Part shown: piece after piece, positions 1 to 14,500 of the stretch
How the letters are laid out: every line of letters begins with the position of its first letter
How positions within the stretch are numbered: position 1 is the stretch's first letter
Origin: Varanus komodoensis
Lineage: Eukaryota; Chordata; Lepidosauria; Squamata; Varanidae
NCBI RefSeq assembly: GCF_004798865.1
Contig: NW_025336481.1
Span: 21,162,587-21,226,586 of the forward strand
Reading direction: 5' to 3'
Length of the DNA: 64,000 bases
The notes under the pieces: generated by a model
Told to the model about the DNA's origin: nothing
Database searches by the model: none
What the model saw: the letters and a program-made list of their open reading frames with translations, nothing else
Program-made: the position numbers and the translations under genes

Positions 1-1
1 T

Positions 2-4
<3 letters not shown>

Positions 5-38
<34 letters not shown>
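5..38. repeat. (TG)17 microsatellite
   Basis: Seventeen uninterrupted TG units at the left edge of the window. Confidence 0.97.
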
Positions 39-40
<2 letters not shown>

Positions 41-41
<1 letters not shown>

Positions 42-3000
42 AAATCATTCAATCCATTAGATGAAGTCAGTAGGAGAACTCCCTGTTATAGCCAAGTTTA
101 GTCTAATGTAAGTCCCGTTCTCTGTGATGGGTCTGCTCTAAGTAGGATTAAGATTGGAAACAACCTTATTAAAGTTTTCCCAACCCCTCCCCATGCCATT
201 TGTAAGTTTTGTACATATGACTACCCTTTCCCTCAGCCTCAGCTTTCCATTGAACCAGATGCAGAGCCTCTCGTATCACAAGGCTCTGAGCTGCAAAAAG
301 AGGGATCTTCAAACAGTTTGGAAGGCATAAGCCTTTGGGGACAAAATTCCAGAACAATAAGCCTTTGTATTCTCATGGTTGCACTTGAAGATTTTATTAT
401 AGGAGAACGCAGGGTTTTATCCAATCAGCGTTTTCAGCCTAAAATAAACGGCAACACGTGTCACCACTGTTAGCTGGGCTGGTGCCCTCTGAACATGTGA
501 CGGGATGCTGCCTTGTCTCTGTACTGCAGACTATGATTGAAACATGTGCTCTGCTTCCCAGCAGCTTGATGCCAGAAGATATTTTAAGAAGGAAGAAAAG
601 TGATCTGTGGAAGTTGGGAACAAACATTCAGTTTGCGTCACCTGTGATAGGCGTCATTCTTTATTAGGTTTCGTACAACCTGTTCTATACACTTAAGCAG
701 AGCAGTCCTTTACTTCTGATCAGCTTCACTAAACAATTGGGTAGCACTTCATCGGCAGCAATAGTTGCATCTTTGGCAGCCTTTCCCAACTTGGTGCCCT
801 CCAGATGTGCGGGGCCACAACTCTCAGCATCTGGAGTACGGTGGAGTGCCAAAAAGCATTCTGCCATTTCACCACCTTCCTGACCTCTTCTTTCTTTGGT
901 CTTCTTACAAAACACCGTTTACATCTGACTTGTGCATGTAATACATCTGTGAGGACAATGAAACACATTGTGCGTGGGTTGAAATGTGAGCGTTTATAAA
1001 GAGTAGGATTAGAAAACAGAAACTCCCAGGTCCTGATTACAGCCATGGGCAACATTTGCTGAGGAGCAAATAACACCAGATACTGACACTGGTAACCATC
1101 GAGGTAATTTACAAGCCACATTCTGAAGAAACCATAAGTCAGGACTGGCCTCTCTCATATCCTGTATGTGTCTGGCTCTGTAAATTACTCCTAAACAAGT
1201 GGGCTACTTGTGGTTTTTTCAGTGGGTCAATCTGGAACAAAATTGATTTAGTCTGTGGCTCAGTTCAGACATAAAACAACCAGGCAGTATTTGAAGCACT
1301 TCTTGGGCCTCCCCAGGCATTTGCTCACATTGTGTGCTATAAAGTCACAACCAAAAAACTATAATGAGCTCATTGCGTTCAAGCTGCAATCTAAACCCAC
1401 ATTTTGAAAAGGGTTGCACACTGTTCTTCGGAAGCAAGACATAACTACCGCTCCCTAGATGGATGTCAGGGTAAACTATGCTTAGCAAAGATAAGGAAGC
1501 CATGCACCAGAAGGGAGCAGGGAGTCTGAGAACCTGACAGAGAACTCCTAAAAGCCAATCTATAGGTTTTTATCACATTTGAACTGAACTGGTGCTGTCA
1601 ACGAACAGAAAACCAGACATGCTAGCCACCTCTCTGCTAGGGGTATCACTGATATGTATACGCAGCAAGACAAGTCACCTGCCTTAATATGTCCAGGTGC
1701 AAAATCCTTTTAAGAACCACAACCCACATGAACAGAGAATTTGCATATTGTATTTGGGGTACCTGCACTTAAGATAGAGGATGCCCCATCGTTGCCTCAG
1801 AAGAATGAGAGTTCCCACAGTGATGTCCCAGACAGATTCTGTTGACTAGGGTCCTTATTAGCTAGCATCTGTTCAGTGGACACCCCTGGCAGGATCTGGT
1901 GTTAAGATCTGGTTTTCCTCCTCTTGCCCGTGCGAATCTTGCCCCCAGTGATCCAGTGAAAGCACAAAAGCAGAGCTTTACAGAGAATCAAACATCTACA
2001 AACAAACGGCTTTGAAAAAGCAGTGCTTCATCTTAAACCTGAGAAGTACTGGAGGTTATTTCTACCTTGAGCTTATGTTCTTTAACCAGGAAGGCCTCCT
2101 CCCCAGGTGACACAAAGGTAAGGTAAAAAGCACCCAGGACCATATATTTACTTTACTACAATGTCATGGTTCAATTGTGTAACACTTGAAAAAGTGACTG
2201 TCACATTAATCCACTTGAAATTTGAAAAATTTCTGGGTGGCCAATCGTTTGCCTGCCATCTTTCATATTAGCTGAAGGATCATATAAGGTCAATATTAGA
2301 GTCCATTCTTAGTGCACGCTGTTAGCACAGGGCTCTCACTTCATCCTTCCTTTTCATACCCTCTCCGCCTGCCTCTATCCATCATGAGGTGCCAACCATT
2401 CGCTTGCTTATTTTGGAGGTGCAAGTGCTGCCAGGAAGGCCCTGGATTTCTGCTTGGAACAGGGCAGGCCTGTCACAGCCAGTGATGGTCCAGCAACAGG
2501 CAGCAGTGTTTGCGTAAGATATACTAGCTGGTTGAGGAAAGCCTCTATGAGGATTTTTTGTGCAAATGGTGGGCTGGAGGTACTAACAGAGCTATTCAGT
2601 AAGCATCTCAATTGGAAATCTCATGCAGTCATTTGTTTACTTCCAAATAAATGCTATTTTCTATTTCCTTTCTGTGCACACGTGCAAACAAAGAGAGCAA
2701 AACATACCATTGTTGCCTGAAAATATCTCTCTCACACACATGCATTCATTCGACTTACCCAGCCATTTTAAAATAGAGGCACAAGACCTTCAGTACAAAT
2801 GCCAATGCAAACATATATTGAAAAACAGCAATAGAAATAGTGATTGCTCTTCTTCCCTGCCACAGCATTTTTCTGGCCTTCAACAAAATACTGCTATTGG
2901 TATATTAGGCTTTTGAAACACTTTATTTAAATACTAAATGAATATTTAAATGGGTCTAAATACTTCATTTTAACAATAGGAAAAAGGTTCGCATATTACA

Positions 3001-5318
3001 CTCTTATACTTTTGATGAGGCTGCCCATCACAATGCAGAGCTACAATAGGAACAAAAACTTATTTAGAACAGCAACCTGGCCTTTTCCCAGAAGAGGATC
3101 TCTGAGCATTATCCCTCTTGTGAGACTAAAGAGAATCTATCAATCTGCTGCTCTACAACCCACGGGAGGTTAATTGCAGTCATGGCATTAAGACTCCTTA
3201 TACGCAGCTCAGTTATTAGAGATGAGTAATAAAAGCATCAGCACTGTTTAGCATGTATAATTGTATGAGAGGCTTCCAAAAGGCTTCGCCTTCACATAGT
3301 GCTCATCTTAGCCTCATAAGCCTTAGTGTACAACCAAGTCAGAGCATGAAATAGTTAAAAAGGTTTAAAAGAGCCGGGGGCTGAGGCAGCCCTGTGAGGG
3401 CAGTTCAGGGACTGCTTAGCTTAAGAAAAGGCAAGTAAGGGGAGGCATGATAAATTATGCATGACGTGGCAAAAGTAAATAAGGAGATATTTTTCTCCCT
3501 CTCCCATAATGCTAGACCCCAAGGTCTTCCCATGAAGCTGAATAGAGGGAGAGTCAGAACAGACTGAAGTTAAGCTCTGGATTTGCTACCACAAGATGAA
3601 GTTCGGATGGCTTTCAAGGTGGGTTAAACAAATTCATAGATAATAAGGCTAGGAATGTGCATATAAGCAGAACTTGAGTCTGACATTCTCCAGATTCCAT
3701 CTCATGTCTATATCAGATTATGATCTTTGTTTTTGCATGTCACATGAACATTTGCATATTCTTCTAGAAGAATACATCTGCAAGTAAGAAGGGCAACAAA
3801 CAGTAATCTGCCACCTTTACATCCACCTTAGCCTGAGCTTGATTCTTGGGACTGCTTAAAACCAAGGATCAAGCTAACTCCAAACAGGGACTCTCTGTCT
3901 GGAGTCCCCAGCTTGACCTGTTGTGCAGTACCAAAGTGCCCAGCCAAAAAGCACTGGAATTAATGCCAAGATTTACCTGGAATAAAGTACACACCTAGAG
4001 GTAGATAACTAGTTTATTAAGCTGGAGAAGGGGATAAAACGTTACATAGATAATAATAGAGAAACTTTGAAACTAAGCCCAAGCAAAATAACAAAACCAC
4101 AGTGAAGCTTATCCTATGCATTACTGAAGTTATGTGTCTCCCAATAGCCCCAACTAGGATTCAACAACTCACAAGCCCAAAGCAAGCTGGCATAGGAGAG
4201 TGGAGATGACTGGGCAGCTCTTAGTTGCCCTTTTTATCTTCCAAATCCTGGCAACTAGGCAAATTGCTTGCAGCCAGTCCTGGACCACCTCCAGCAATGT
4301 TCCTGAGCCCCAAGAGGGAGGGAGTATTTTCTCACAGGAAGAAAGGTGCGATCACTCAGCCCAATTACTGAGGAAGCCTTTCTTTGGCCTTGAGCACTGG
4401 AGCTGCCTCGACTGTTCCCAAATAAAAAATGCATGGGCGGTGGCATCAATACATGCCATTCTTGATTGTCCCAGCAGATGGAACACCAAGATGAAAGTTT
4501 GGACGTGATCCTTCAGTCAAAGTCAAATGCAGCAGAAACTGTATTCTTGACATTCTCCCATTGATTAAGGCATTTTTATGCATACATTTCAAAAGTACCC
4601 AATTTTCATGGAGATTTTCAAAAGTTTGCAAGGGGCCAAATGCATTTTATTTTAGTGTGCAAATTACTTTGCAAACTTTAAAACGTATGGACTTCAGTTT
4701 CAGGTTGTCTTGGCCTCTGGAGAAGCACAACTGCAGAAGTTGTGACGTGGGTTAACTCTGATCAAAAGCAAATTGAAATTAATTTCTTATGCAGCCCTAG
4801 ACAAAGCCTTCAATAGCTACCAGTCCTGATGGCTACATGTTCCCTGCAATATCAAAGGCAGTTTATCAGTCGCTGGGGAACATGAGTGGGATGGCGAAGT
4901 CGTACTCATGTCTTGTTTGAGGCTTTCACAGGCAGCTGTTCAGCTTCTATGTGAAGAGAATGTTCGATGGACCTCTGGTTTTATCCAGCATCTGCCTCTG
5001 CTTATGTTGAGGGAAGGGAAGGAGGAAGAGCCGTGCAAGAATGCACGCCAGTATATGGGGGGAGGTAAGGATGGAGAGATGAGAGTCAAAGGGAATTTTT
5101 CTGTGTGGAAAAAGGTGGGTTATTTCAGCCTAGTAAAAATCCGCAAAGTGGCAACTGGTCTCTGGAGAACAAACACGTTTCCTTCACAGTGTTTTAAGCC
5201 CTAAAACCCAGCTTATTGCTGCCAATTCAGCTTTGGAGTAAAGAGGGTGGAAATATGCACACAACTGGGAGAGCTGTTCTTGGGAGAGCTCCAGGATGCC
5301 ACAGCAGAAACTTGAGAT
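41..5318. other. Intergenic, upstream of the SUSD3-like gene; no gene recognised
   Basis: I see only short chance reading frames here. A frame at 4200-4508 starts with a signal-peptide-like hydrophobic run but has no family match or splice context. Two adjacent hairpins occur at 3836-3875 and 3886-3908. No CpG island marks a promoter. Confidence 0.5.
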
Positions 5319-5499
5319 ATGAAGAAACAAAGATGCCAGGTAGATACAGCCTTTTACCTGCTGGTTTGGAGCTGCCTTGAGTTTACCTTGAGTGACACTC
5401 TTGAATCCTCGGCTGCTGCCACCTCTGGAGGGGAGACTGGCATAAAAACTTTCCTTAGAGAAACAGCAAACGGGACGGCTGCTCAGGCCAACCTTTCAG
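5319..5499 (+). CDS. SUSD3-like exon 1: signal peptide and glycosylated linker
   Basis: The exon is 181 nt and ends CAG|GTACTC in phase 1. It begins MKKQRCQVDTAFYLLVWSCL, a basic n-region followed by a hydrophobic core, as expected of a signal peptide. The linker that follows is Ser/Thr/Ala rich with two N-X-S/T sequons near the exon end. No TATA box or CpG-rich promoter is evident upstream, so an untranslated first exon further left is possible. This is the least certain coding exon, because nothing in it is diagnostic of the family. Confidence 0.65.
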
Positions 5500-8400
5500 G
5501 TACTCTTTGTGTGACTGTCTGTCTGTCTTTGCCCTCATGCTTGCAGCCAATCACCATATCGAGTGTGTCTTAAGTGCACAACAGCTGTGTGAAAGAAATT
5601 ATTCATACCTTGGCTCAAGGAGCCCCTACTAGGTCACTCATTAGGTGCCCGCGAAGCACACTCTAACCACCCTATCATAGTAACTCTAGCAAAATCCATA
5701 ATATTAACTCTTAGAACTGTTGGCATGGGTCACAGGTATAGAGTTCCTCCACATATTCAATGCAGAGTTACAAGTGGCACCCAAAATGGAATCCACTTTA
5801 GTGACTCTGAATCCTGAAGGATGCAGCAGGAATCAGCCTGCATTACTTAATGAGGTCTAGTCACTTTGTGCACAACTGTAGTCAAGATTACATGTTATCT
5901 TGCAGTAAATTGCTGGCCCTATTGGCACAGAAAAAATTACTACAGAGATGTTGAATGTTTCAGGAACATTTCTTTTATCCCAAGCCTTAAATCTGTGTAT
6001 AACACTTTCCCTCCTGGAGACGGTAATGGTAGTTTTATCAGTTTTTTTTCCTGGGTGAAGGCAGTGGGGCAAATCTATACCTTAAGAGGAACATACAACA
6101 TTTCCAACCTCATTTATTTTCTGCATTAAGTCAAAATACAGGATATTTTGTGAAAATGTTCTTCCAAGCAGTTTTGCATTATGTTTTCCCTCCTACCTAG
6201 ATTTTGAAATCAGAAGTTTGGTTGGAGGAGAAGGTGGTCTTGAATAGGAACTTCCATGCCAGAATCTTGCATTAGAGGAGGAGGTACCTACCTACAGGGG
6301 ACTTTTAGGACATTGTCATTTCTGCTGCCTTTTTCCTACCACATGTACTGTTTCGTAAATGACCCCCATCACTGATTGGTTTGTGGAAAAAAATTGTCTA
6401 GGTATGGCACAAGTGCATATTATGCTATGAAGGAGTAAGCATGGAGATGTATTAAAAGGCTGTCCACATTAGAAAAGGTTGTGAAACTTTTGTAGGCAGA
6501 AGCGATTGTGGGCTTCTCACAGGATGGTTGAGTGTTGGAAGTAATTTATGCATGGTTGCCCAGGACCAATACCTTACTGGGCTGAGCTGCCAACCAGAAT
6601 AAACGTGATCCTGGAAACTTTATGAAAGGTCAAAGCTGACTTTGCCTTAGTGGGTTAAATTCCAGGTAAATGGGTGCTCAGTGGTTTAGTAAGGCCTCAC
6701 TAACAGCTAAGAATATCATCTTACAAGTCTGAAAGGCCAAAAAAGCTCCAAATATACACAAGTTGGGTTCAGGATCTATTGACTTAGTCAGTGATGAAAA
6801 GGTATATTATATCTTATTATTAAAAATAGATTCCAATTAATAAAGGAAAGTTTCCTTAAATTATATGTATCGTAAAGTGATCTACCACGAAAGCAGTGCA
6901 GGCCAGCAAAGAGGAGTGCTTGACACAATTCTTCTTGTAATTTTTTCCATGTAAATATTAATTTACCCAATTTAGGCAGGATGATTTTACTTCTCAACAT
7001 GAAACCTTTAGTCTTTAAATACATGATGACAGAAAAAGGAGATATAATTGGCACCAACTTCATTTTCTTTTTAATGCCAAATTAAAATGCTTCTTTTTGC
7101 TTTGACATTTAAATATTTTATAGTTGTGGTATTTAAAATGCATTAAGCTGAACTGGTGGTTGTATTTTTGTATTGCTGGTTGAAGAGTTGCTATTTTATC
7201 TTTTATTGTGCAATTGTATGCTTTTTATAGTGGATGGGTTTGCTTTCTATTACTGTGTAGACCATCCTGGGATCCCTTGTGGATGAAAGGCAGTTTATAA
7301 ACTCAGAGAGAAATAAATACAGGAATGAAATGTTCAGTCAGCCAGTCCCCTGTGGCCTTCTTTAGTCTGCAATACTTTACCTGAGAGTAAATCCTACTGA
7401 ACTCATCTTTGCATAGAGCTAAATAAGGACCACACTTCCTGTGTCATATTAGAGGGCAAAGTCTTACTTAAAATTTTAAGGACACAGCTCTGTGCATGTT
7501 TACTCTGAAAAAGTCCTACAGCTGTCAGCATTCCCCAGTCAGCAAGGCTAAACATACATAGGGTTGTGCCCTCTGTCTTCCAGTCACAGCTTGCTATCTG
7601 AAGGAATTTGCTAAGCCCCTTACATGCACGAACCGTCTTTACCCTCAACAGCAAACCCACCCCCCCAAAGAGAAGAAAATAAACACATTTTTTCTGATTA
7701 ATAGAAGAGTCCATCCCTTCTTTCTCAAGCCCTTTATGCCCCTAATGGAAGTAATGGCACGCGGGAAACTAGAGTGTCAGAAATAATGGGAAACTAGCTT
7801 TTTACTGGAAAGCCTACAAAATTGTGGTTGGATTTCCTTTGCTCGCTTTAGAATTAGATGCAAAGTGAGAGGACTCTTGTCCCCCAGGAGTCACAGGGGA
7901 GTAATACATATCACACATATCTCTTGTTTTCAGGTAGTACATGCACACAGCTAAGCATGAAAAACACCAAGTTGTAAGAAGGGCCCTGCATATCTACTCC
8001 AGCGGCATATCATAGATGCCACCCTATGGGAAGCCCACAGGCAGGACTCAATTTGCACCCGTTCCACTGATGCTCTCCAGCAACTGAGGGTCAGAAGCAC
8101 ACTGGCTGCCCTTTTGCTCTTGGAGACAGCATGCAGACTTCATGACAGATTTTTTCCTAAGTTGTCTAAAGCTGCGTATAAGCCAAATAAGAATGGCTGC
8201 TGTACCAGTCAGATGAAATGATTTTGCAAGACTTCAGAAAACCAGTCACTGATGGCTACAGTTCTGAGCTTCTCCATGTTAACATTGACTTATTTTTAAC
8301 TGCCGTCTGTTTGTAGTTCAGTGCACAACTCTCTTCCCTCCAAGCCATGGATTTTACTTTATCGCAGAGGGTTCTGGCAGCAACCTGGGTTCTGTTATCA

Positions 8401-11400
8401 CATACTGGTGCAAAGAGGGATACCAGCTTGTGGGTAATGGAAAGCTGACCTGCTTGCTCAAAGGAAGCATCTCTTACTGGAGTCATTCTCCACCTCACTG
8501 TGAAGGTAAGCTGGAAATGAATCCATTCAAAAGTGGCTTCTGAATTCTTGGGTTTTGCATAAAAAGAGAACATTTTTCCAAATATGAAAAGGATCATGCG
8601 CAGCTTGCAGCTTTCCAGGCGCACACATCAACTAATGCCAGATTCATAATAGGCCTGTTTCTTTTTCTTGTCTTAGTGATCCCGAAGCCCCAAGACAAGG
8701 GTTTCCGGGTGGCAGTCATTGCCTCTCTTATCAGTGGAGTGATCATTGTTACCATGTTGATCTCCTTTGCTGTTTGTTGCTTGAGAGACAGAATGCTGAA
8801 GGAAACCGCACGGAACAATGAAACTGCACAGGAGTAAGTAGTTCGAGACTTCACTGAAAACCTGGGTGGGTCCCACTCACCAGAACTAGGCTCACAAGTG
8901 AGAAATGAGTAAGGCAGACACCCAGGGCTAACCAAAAATAGAGCGTTAGTCGAAGTCTAGGAAGTTTGGCATATTATTGTGCTTTGTGCAGTTTAGGCTT
9001 CTCTCTCAATTCTGTGATCATGTGTTGTGCTTCTCTTAGAGCCAGTTCCAAGCATTATTAGATTGCTTAATTAGAGGAGTTCATACAGGGACTGGACATT
9101 TCACCATCTGAGTAGCATACTTGCCACACTTGTGTTTCCTTTGTGAAGATTTCTAGAAGTGGGGAATTTGGGTAGGAAAGAGTTTCCTTCTGTTTTCCCT
9201 TTGTCACAACTCTCTAAAAGTTGCCCTCATCTTTGTTAATTAATACATGTCCAAAATCATTCTGGTCCATATAAAAGCATTTTTACTGATTAGATTTTTA
9301 TAAAAACCATAATTGAAGCAATAAACCTACAATAGTTTCTGTTTCTTTTTTTCCTAATCAAGCTTCCCTAGTATATTTGGATGGAACTTTTCCCATGTTC
9401 TACCTTCCTTATTGTAACAAGCAATTGATTGTGCATTGCTCTTATTTGTTGTACAGACAGTAGATACACGTAGGGTGGGTTCCCATGACATGACAGCCCA
9501 CACTGTGGAACAAATACACACTCTTAAGTCTTTGCCCACCCCTCACCCCTTGATCTTCCCATGGGTGTTTCAGGGGACCCTGGAGGAGTACCAGATTTTC
9601 TCCTGCTTCTGAGGGGAAGGGAGAGCACCTCCCTCTCCCCCTCATTCTCTCCATCCATTCATCCATCCATCCATCATCCCAAAGACTCCCTGGGCAGTTT
9701 ACAAAATCATTTGTAATTTGGAGATGTTTTCCAAATGGCTGTCAAAGCTGGCTGGAACAATGCTCACCCATGGCAGTGGTGCAGGGAATCTGGTTCAGTG
9801 ACTCCTGAATTCCACCCCATTCTGCAAATAGATGATGCATCAGTGCAGCCATGATTTGGTCAGACAACTAGTGAATCCTGACCCTACTGCCCTGCACTCG
9901 TTTGGCTTTTCTGTCTGCAAAACAGGAAAATAAATCTTTTGTGTTATCCTTAAGATACCCATTTAAACAAAACAGAGTTTAATTTGACACCTAAAATTTA
10001 AATTATTCCATGCTTGTTCTGTCTTGTTCACCTTTTCATTCCAGAAAAGTAATTTCTGGATTGGAATCCCCTTTCTATCTGAACATACCAATCTGTGGAT
10101 TGCTAGATAGTTAGTACTCATCCAAGCATTAAAGTCCCCACAGAGATTAAGATCCACTTCTGCTTAGCCTACTGAGGTATTGTCTGAGTCCCAATTTCAT
10201 CATACGAGGTGACTTGACAAGTTAGCAATATTTAAGCAAATAAAGTGAGAGCCATAAAGCAGGAGTTCCTGCATAACTTTACATGTGAGCCAGTCCGATA
10301 TAACAATGTCAGTGTCCAGTTCAGTTGAGACTAGCATTGCGGTGTCTTGTGTTTAGGGCTGATCCTTTGCTTTGCAACCCTGGACAGAACCTGACCTAAG
10401 TTCCAGTCTCTGGAAGAGCAATAATATTCAAAACATTGAAGATATTGCAACACTAACAATAAATCATTTTTATTTTTCAACATGCAACATTCTAAGAGAT
10501 AATTTGAAAGTTAGCATTCAGGTAGGAGTTAAGGTAATAAATCTATCATGGGATTATTATTATGAGAGTACTTAAATAGCCAGACCGGATCATGAATTAT
10601 GATAATGCTTCTTCCGCTTTCCACACAAGCAATAGGCAGCCTCCCCATTTCTCTTTGCAGGATGTAACTCCATGGAATATAACCCTACACAGCTACATTT
10701 TTTGCTTCTCCAGATTTTGCTTCTTCTTCTTCTTTTTTTTTTTGTAACCAGCATAGAGGCATGATGTCCAGAACCATCCATACAAGAATGCTAGACTCAG
10801 TTATTATTTAGGTACACTGAGGAGGAAAATCTCCTTTTACCTCTGCAAATACTGAAATGGTGAATGGGCTTGCATGACACAACAAGCAATTGACGATGAT
10901 AGCCAGTGGTTGTTTGTCATGTCACACAGACCCAGTTGTGGCCAGCAACTGTTGGTTCTTGCAATGGTTGCAAACTAAAGGTTGTTGTAGGGTTTGCTTA
11001 GCTCATGGAAGATTGTTGGGTGATCTGGACCCAGATGACATCACCCATCATGGGTCGAGCCCACAAGCAGCAAAGTCGCAAATTCGCCTTGTTCTTTGCC
11101 AGGCAGCTAGCAAGAGAGCAGGGCAGAGAGCTGCTACCAAAGTGCCCAAGTGGAGACAGTATGGAGAGGATGTGCTTCTGCCTGCTGCTCAGGAGGCCTC
11201 CTCTCAAGCAGAAGACAGAGTGCACAGTCTGCTTTCTGCCATTGCCCCCTGCCCTGGGCAGCAATGCAGAGCACATCCCTGACTGGGGCTCAGTTTGACT
11301 CCTCTCAAGCAGCAGATGGGGCTGGCATCTCCACAGTCCCCTGCTATCCCATGCTTGGTACAGAGTGGACCAGGCATCCTACCTCCTGCTTGAGAACAGA

Positions 11401-11525
11401 GCACTGCCCCAGCCTGGGGCAGGGTTGGAGACGTGGGTGGGGGAAGCCTCCCCATTCGTCCCTGTTTTGCTTCAGGGCATGTTTGTGCAATAAGGACAAA
11501 GAGGATTATTATTATTATTATTATT

Positions 11526-11566
<41 letters not shown>

Positions 11567-14500
11567 TCATTCATTCATTCATTCATTGTCCCAGCTGCAC
11601 AAACAGCTCATGCCCTGAAGAGCAATGGGATCAACTTTCAGCCTCAGCTGGGTTAGCATGTAGGAGGCAATTCTTCTTTGTCCCCACTGTGGAAACAGCA
11701 GAGGCAAACTGAAAGAAACTCATGCTCAGAGAAGAGAGACTTGTTTCTTCCCATGATGTCTCTGTCATACTGCTGGAAGGGAGGGGGAGGAGGAGGGAGG
11801 GAGGGAGCAAAATCATAGAATAGCAGAGTTTGGACAGGCCAAGAAGGCGCTCAGGTCCAACCTCCTACTCAGTGCAGGACTCCAAGTTAAACATCCCTCT
11901 CCGATGGCTGTCCAGCTGCACCTTGAATGGGAGAGTCCAGAGCCTCCCTAAAACACCCAGGATGAGCTGAATCGTCTGTTGGGCTCACTGGGGGTGCTTG
12001 GGGAGTTCCACAACCCATCGTGATAGATTAGCAGAAAAGATGGCTGATATGTGGGAACCTGCCCATTCTATCACATTCCTTGTAAAATTCCCTAGAACAA
12101 AAAGCCTTCTTTGTGAATTGATGGTATTAGATGAGATCTCAGTGGGATGATCCCTGTATCCACTAACAGCATGTTAGGATATTTAAAACCCAATTCATCC
12201 CTCCCCTTCAGCAGTGGAAAGTGGCAAAACGAGCAGCCCTGTCCACATCGCCTTTCTCCATGTTGAGAGACCATGCCTCTCTGTGGTGCGGGGCATTTTC
12301 TAGCAGTGGCCAAGACCTCAGGGCTTGGTGCCATGTGCATCCTTCCCATGGAGTGGTCTGCACCATGTAAAGCTATATGGCTGCTTCTAGGAAAAGCAGC
12401 TGCTCTCCCCACAGCTGGATCATTCCCTGGGGCTTTGTGCAATGTTCCGTGTCCCACCGTGGGGCACCGCATGCTGTGCAAGGGCACTCAGCTGGTGGCT
12501 GCATCCATGCTGTTCTCTTGCTCAGATAACAGTAGGCATTCCTTTAAGGGACAGGACATGGGGGCTAAGCACCATCATCTGAAAGAGCTCAGGGTGGATC
12601 CACAGGCCAGATGTGGGCCAGATTAGGTTTTTGGGCTGGAGGTTCTACATCCTGGTTTTAGAAAAAAATTGAGTCCTGGATTTTAAAAGTCAATTTCCCT
12701 ATTAAGGAGTGCAGAGCCTTTCCTTTAAAATTATGGTGTATTTGTTTTATGGCTGCCCCAGGGGCTTCAATCATTTCCCAAAGAGGGTGAGAAGAAGTTT
12801 ATTCAGATTATGCAATACATTATCACTTCGAGAGTTTTCTAAGTCAGAATCATGAGTTGTGTCCCTTGCAGTTAACACAGAAAACTCATCTGTGGTCTAT
12901 TCAGATGAAGTTATATTCCCCCAGGAGTTAGCTAGAATTATCATCATTCAGTGAGCTATTTCCACTGGGAACATGTCCTGAATGATTATAATTTACTTTA
13001 ATTTCCTTAAGAAGACTGTCAAAGACAGATAATTAATTACCCATTTGCATTATAAGACAATGGTTAGTTTCAGCTCTTGCTAAAGAGCAACCGGCATCTT
13101 TAAAGTTGTCATGTAACTTCCTATAGTTATCTTCTCAGAAACTGAGAGAGAAGCAACTGTCAATATTTCAGATAGAGAACATGTATCATATCAGCATGTA
13201 TCAAACCAGACTGTATCTGGTTTGACCTGAGAAAAGGTTTCTCATTGCATAGGTCTAGGTTCCCTGGAAATGGTAAGAGTATGTATCTCAGATGGATCAT
13301 TTGATGCTTCGATGTCAACTTCAAGCTGGGAAAATTGAAAGCAAATGTTTTGCTGATTAGGTTTTTCTTTAATTATGGCACAATGACTATGACTTATTGT
13401 CATTTCTTTCAGGTCTTCTATCATGTCTCTTCCTACTGAACTTTCTTTTGTGAAAAACCTTCAACAGTTTAGAAAAATAAATCTTGTTGATTTTTTCCCC
13501 TGCATTTGCAGCATATTACTGCCATCTAAACAACCTTTTAGAAAGCAACTATTGCTTTCTTGTTAAATGCCAATTTTAAACTGTAGGCATTGAAATCTTT
13601 CAGCTCCACAATTCAAATAAAGTTACTGATGACTTGCTGGAACTTTCAGTTATCTCTGACTCAGAGTAGATGTTTGCCTGCAATGCAGTCATGGGCAAAG
13701 AGCAATTGGGTGGTATCCAGTGCTGCCTCTCCCCCCGCCCCCCGCCCCCCACTTCAGTGGGGACCATAGGTACAGCAATGGGAAACATGTGCGTCCTGAG
13801 ACAATAGAAAGCTAGTGCAAAGTTTTTTACACTGCAGGCCAGGTTGGTGGAGCTTGCCAAATGGCGCCCTGGCCCTGTTCCAAAAGTTGGCAGTTTTGTT
13901 CCTTCCCATCTTCCTGACTTAAACAGTCATTCCCCTTGGCTAGTGGTGGGTTCCACAAATGCAATGGAAGAGCAGGAGCAGAGCAGAGACATGGCTGGGG
14001 CACAAATAGCCACTGGAAACAGGAGGTCTTCCAAGAGACACCTCCCTCATTGGGCAAGACTTTATGCTGGCTGCCCAGGGCATGCTGGGAGTTGCAGGTC
14101 TTCTTTCTGTCTACACAGGCATGGGACTGTGACCTCACCATTCCAGTTCCATTTTCACGTACTATTCCATCAGTCCAGGAATTGAAACAGCTTGGGTGTA
14201 GCTACCAGGGCCCAACAGACACACCTACACTAGTTTTAGATGAAACAGAAGAAGGGGCAGGGCTGGGGGCCCCTCCAATTACACCTGCCTGTGGCTTCTA
14301 TCTATGTGCTTCATCTATGGCTTTTGTAGGTCATGGAAAAAACAGGATTCCTGTCTGGCAAGAAACCCATCATAAGTCAGTAACATTAACACCACAAGAG
14401 GCTTTCCCAAGAAAATCCTTCAAGTGTTGAACTCCCCCTGCTGGTTAAAAGATTGATTCCAGCTGCAAAGGGAAGAGCTATTGGGCTAGGGTAATTGGCA

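Noticed and set aside
3960-4140. Possible LTR-like sequence ('ggtagataactagtttatta')
   Set aside because: No paired terminal repeat, primer-binding site or coding remnants were found nearby.
4200-4508. 102-residue frame with a signal-peptide-like start (QLLVALFIFQILATRQIAC)
   Set aside because: The remainder is low in recognisable structure, and no exon partner or family match was seen.
11150-11656. Long frames with poly-His (plus strand) and poly-Met/Ile (both strands)
   Set aside because: They are translations of the compound ATT/ATC/ATTC microsatellite with no splice or family support.
12092-12626. Overlapping 117- and 131-residue frames on both strands
   Set aside because: The stretch is locally GC-rich, open frames occur on both strands, and there is no domain or splice signal pattern; probably repeat-derived.
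13600-14430. Several 86-164 residue frames on both strands
   Set aside because: Mutually overlapping frames in a moderately GC-rich intron segment; no conserved motifs.
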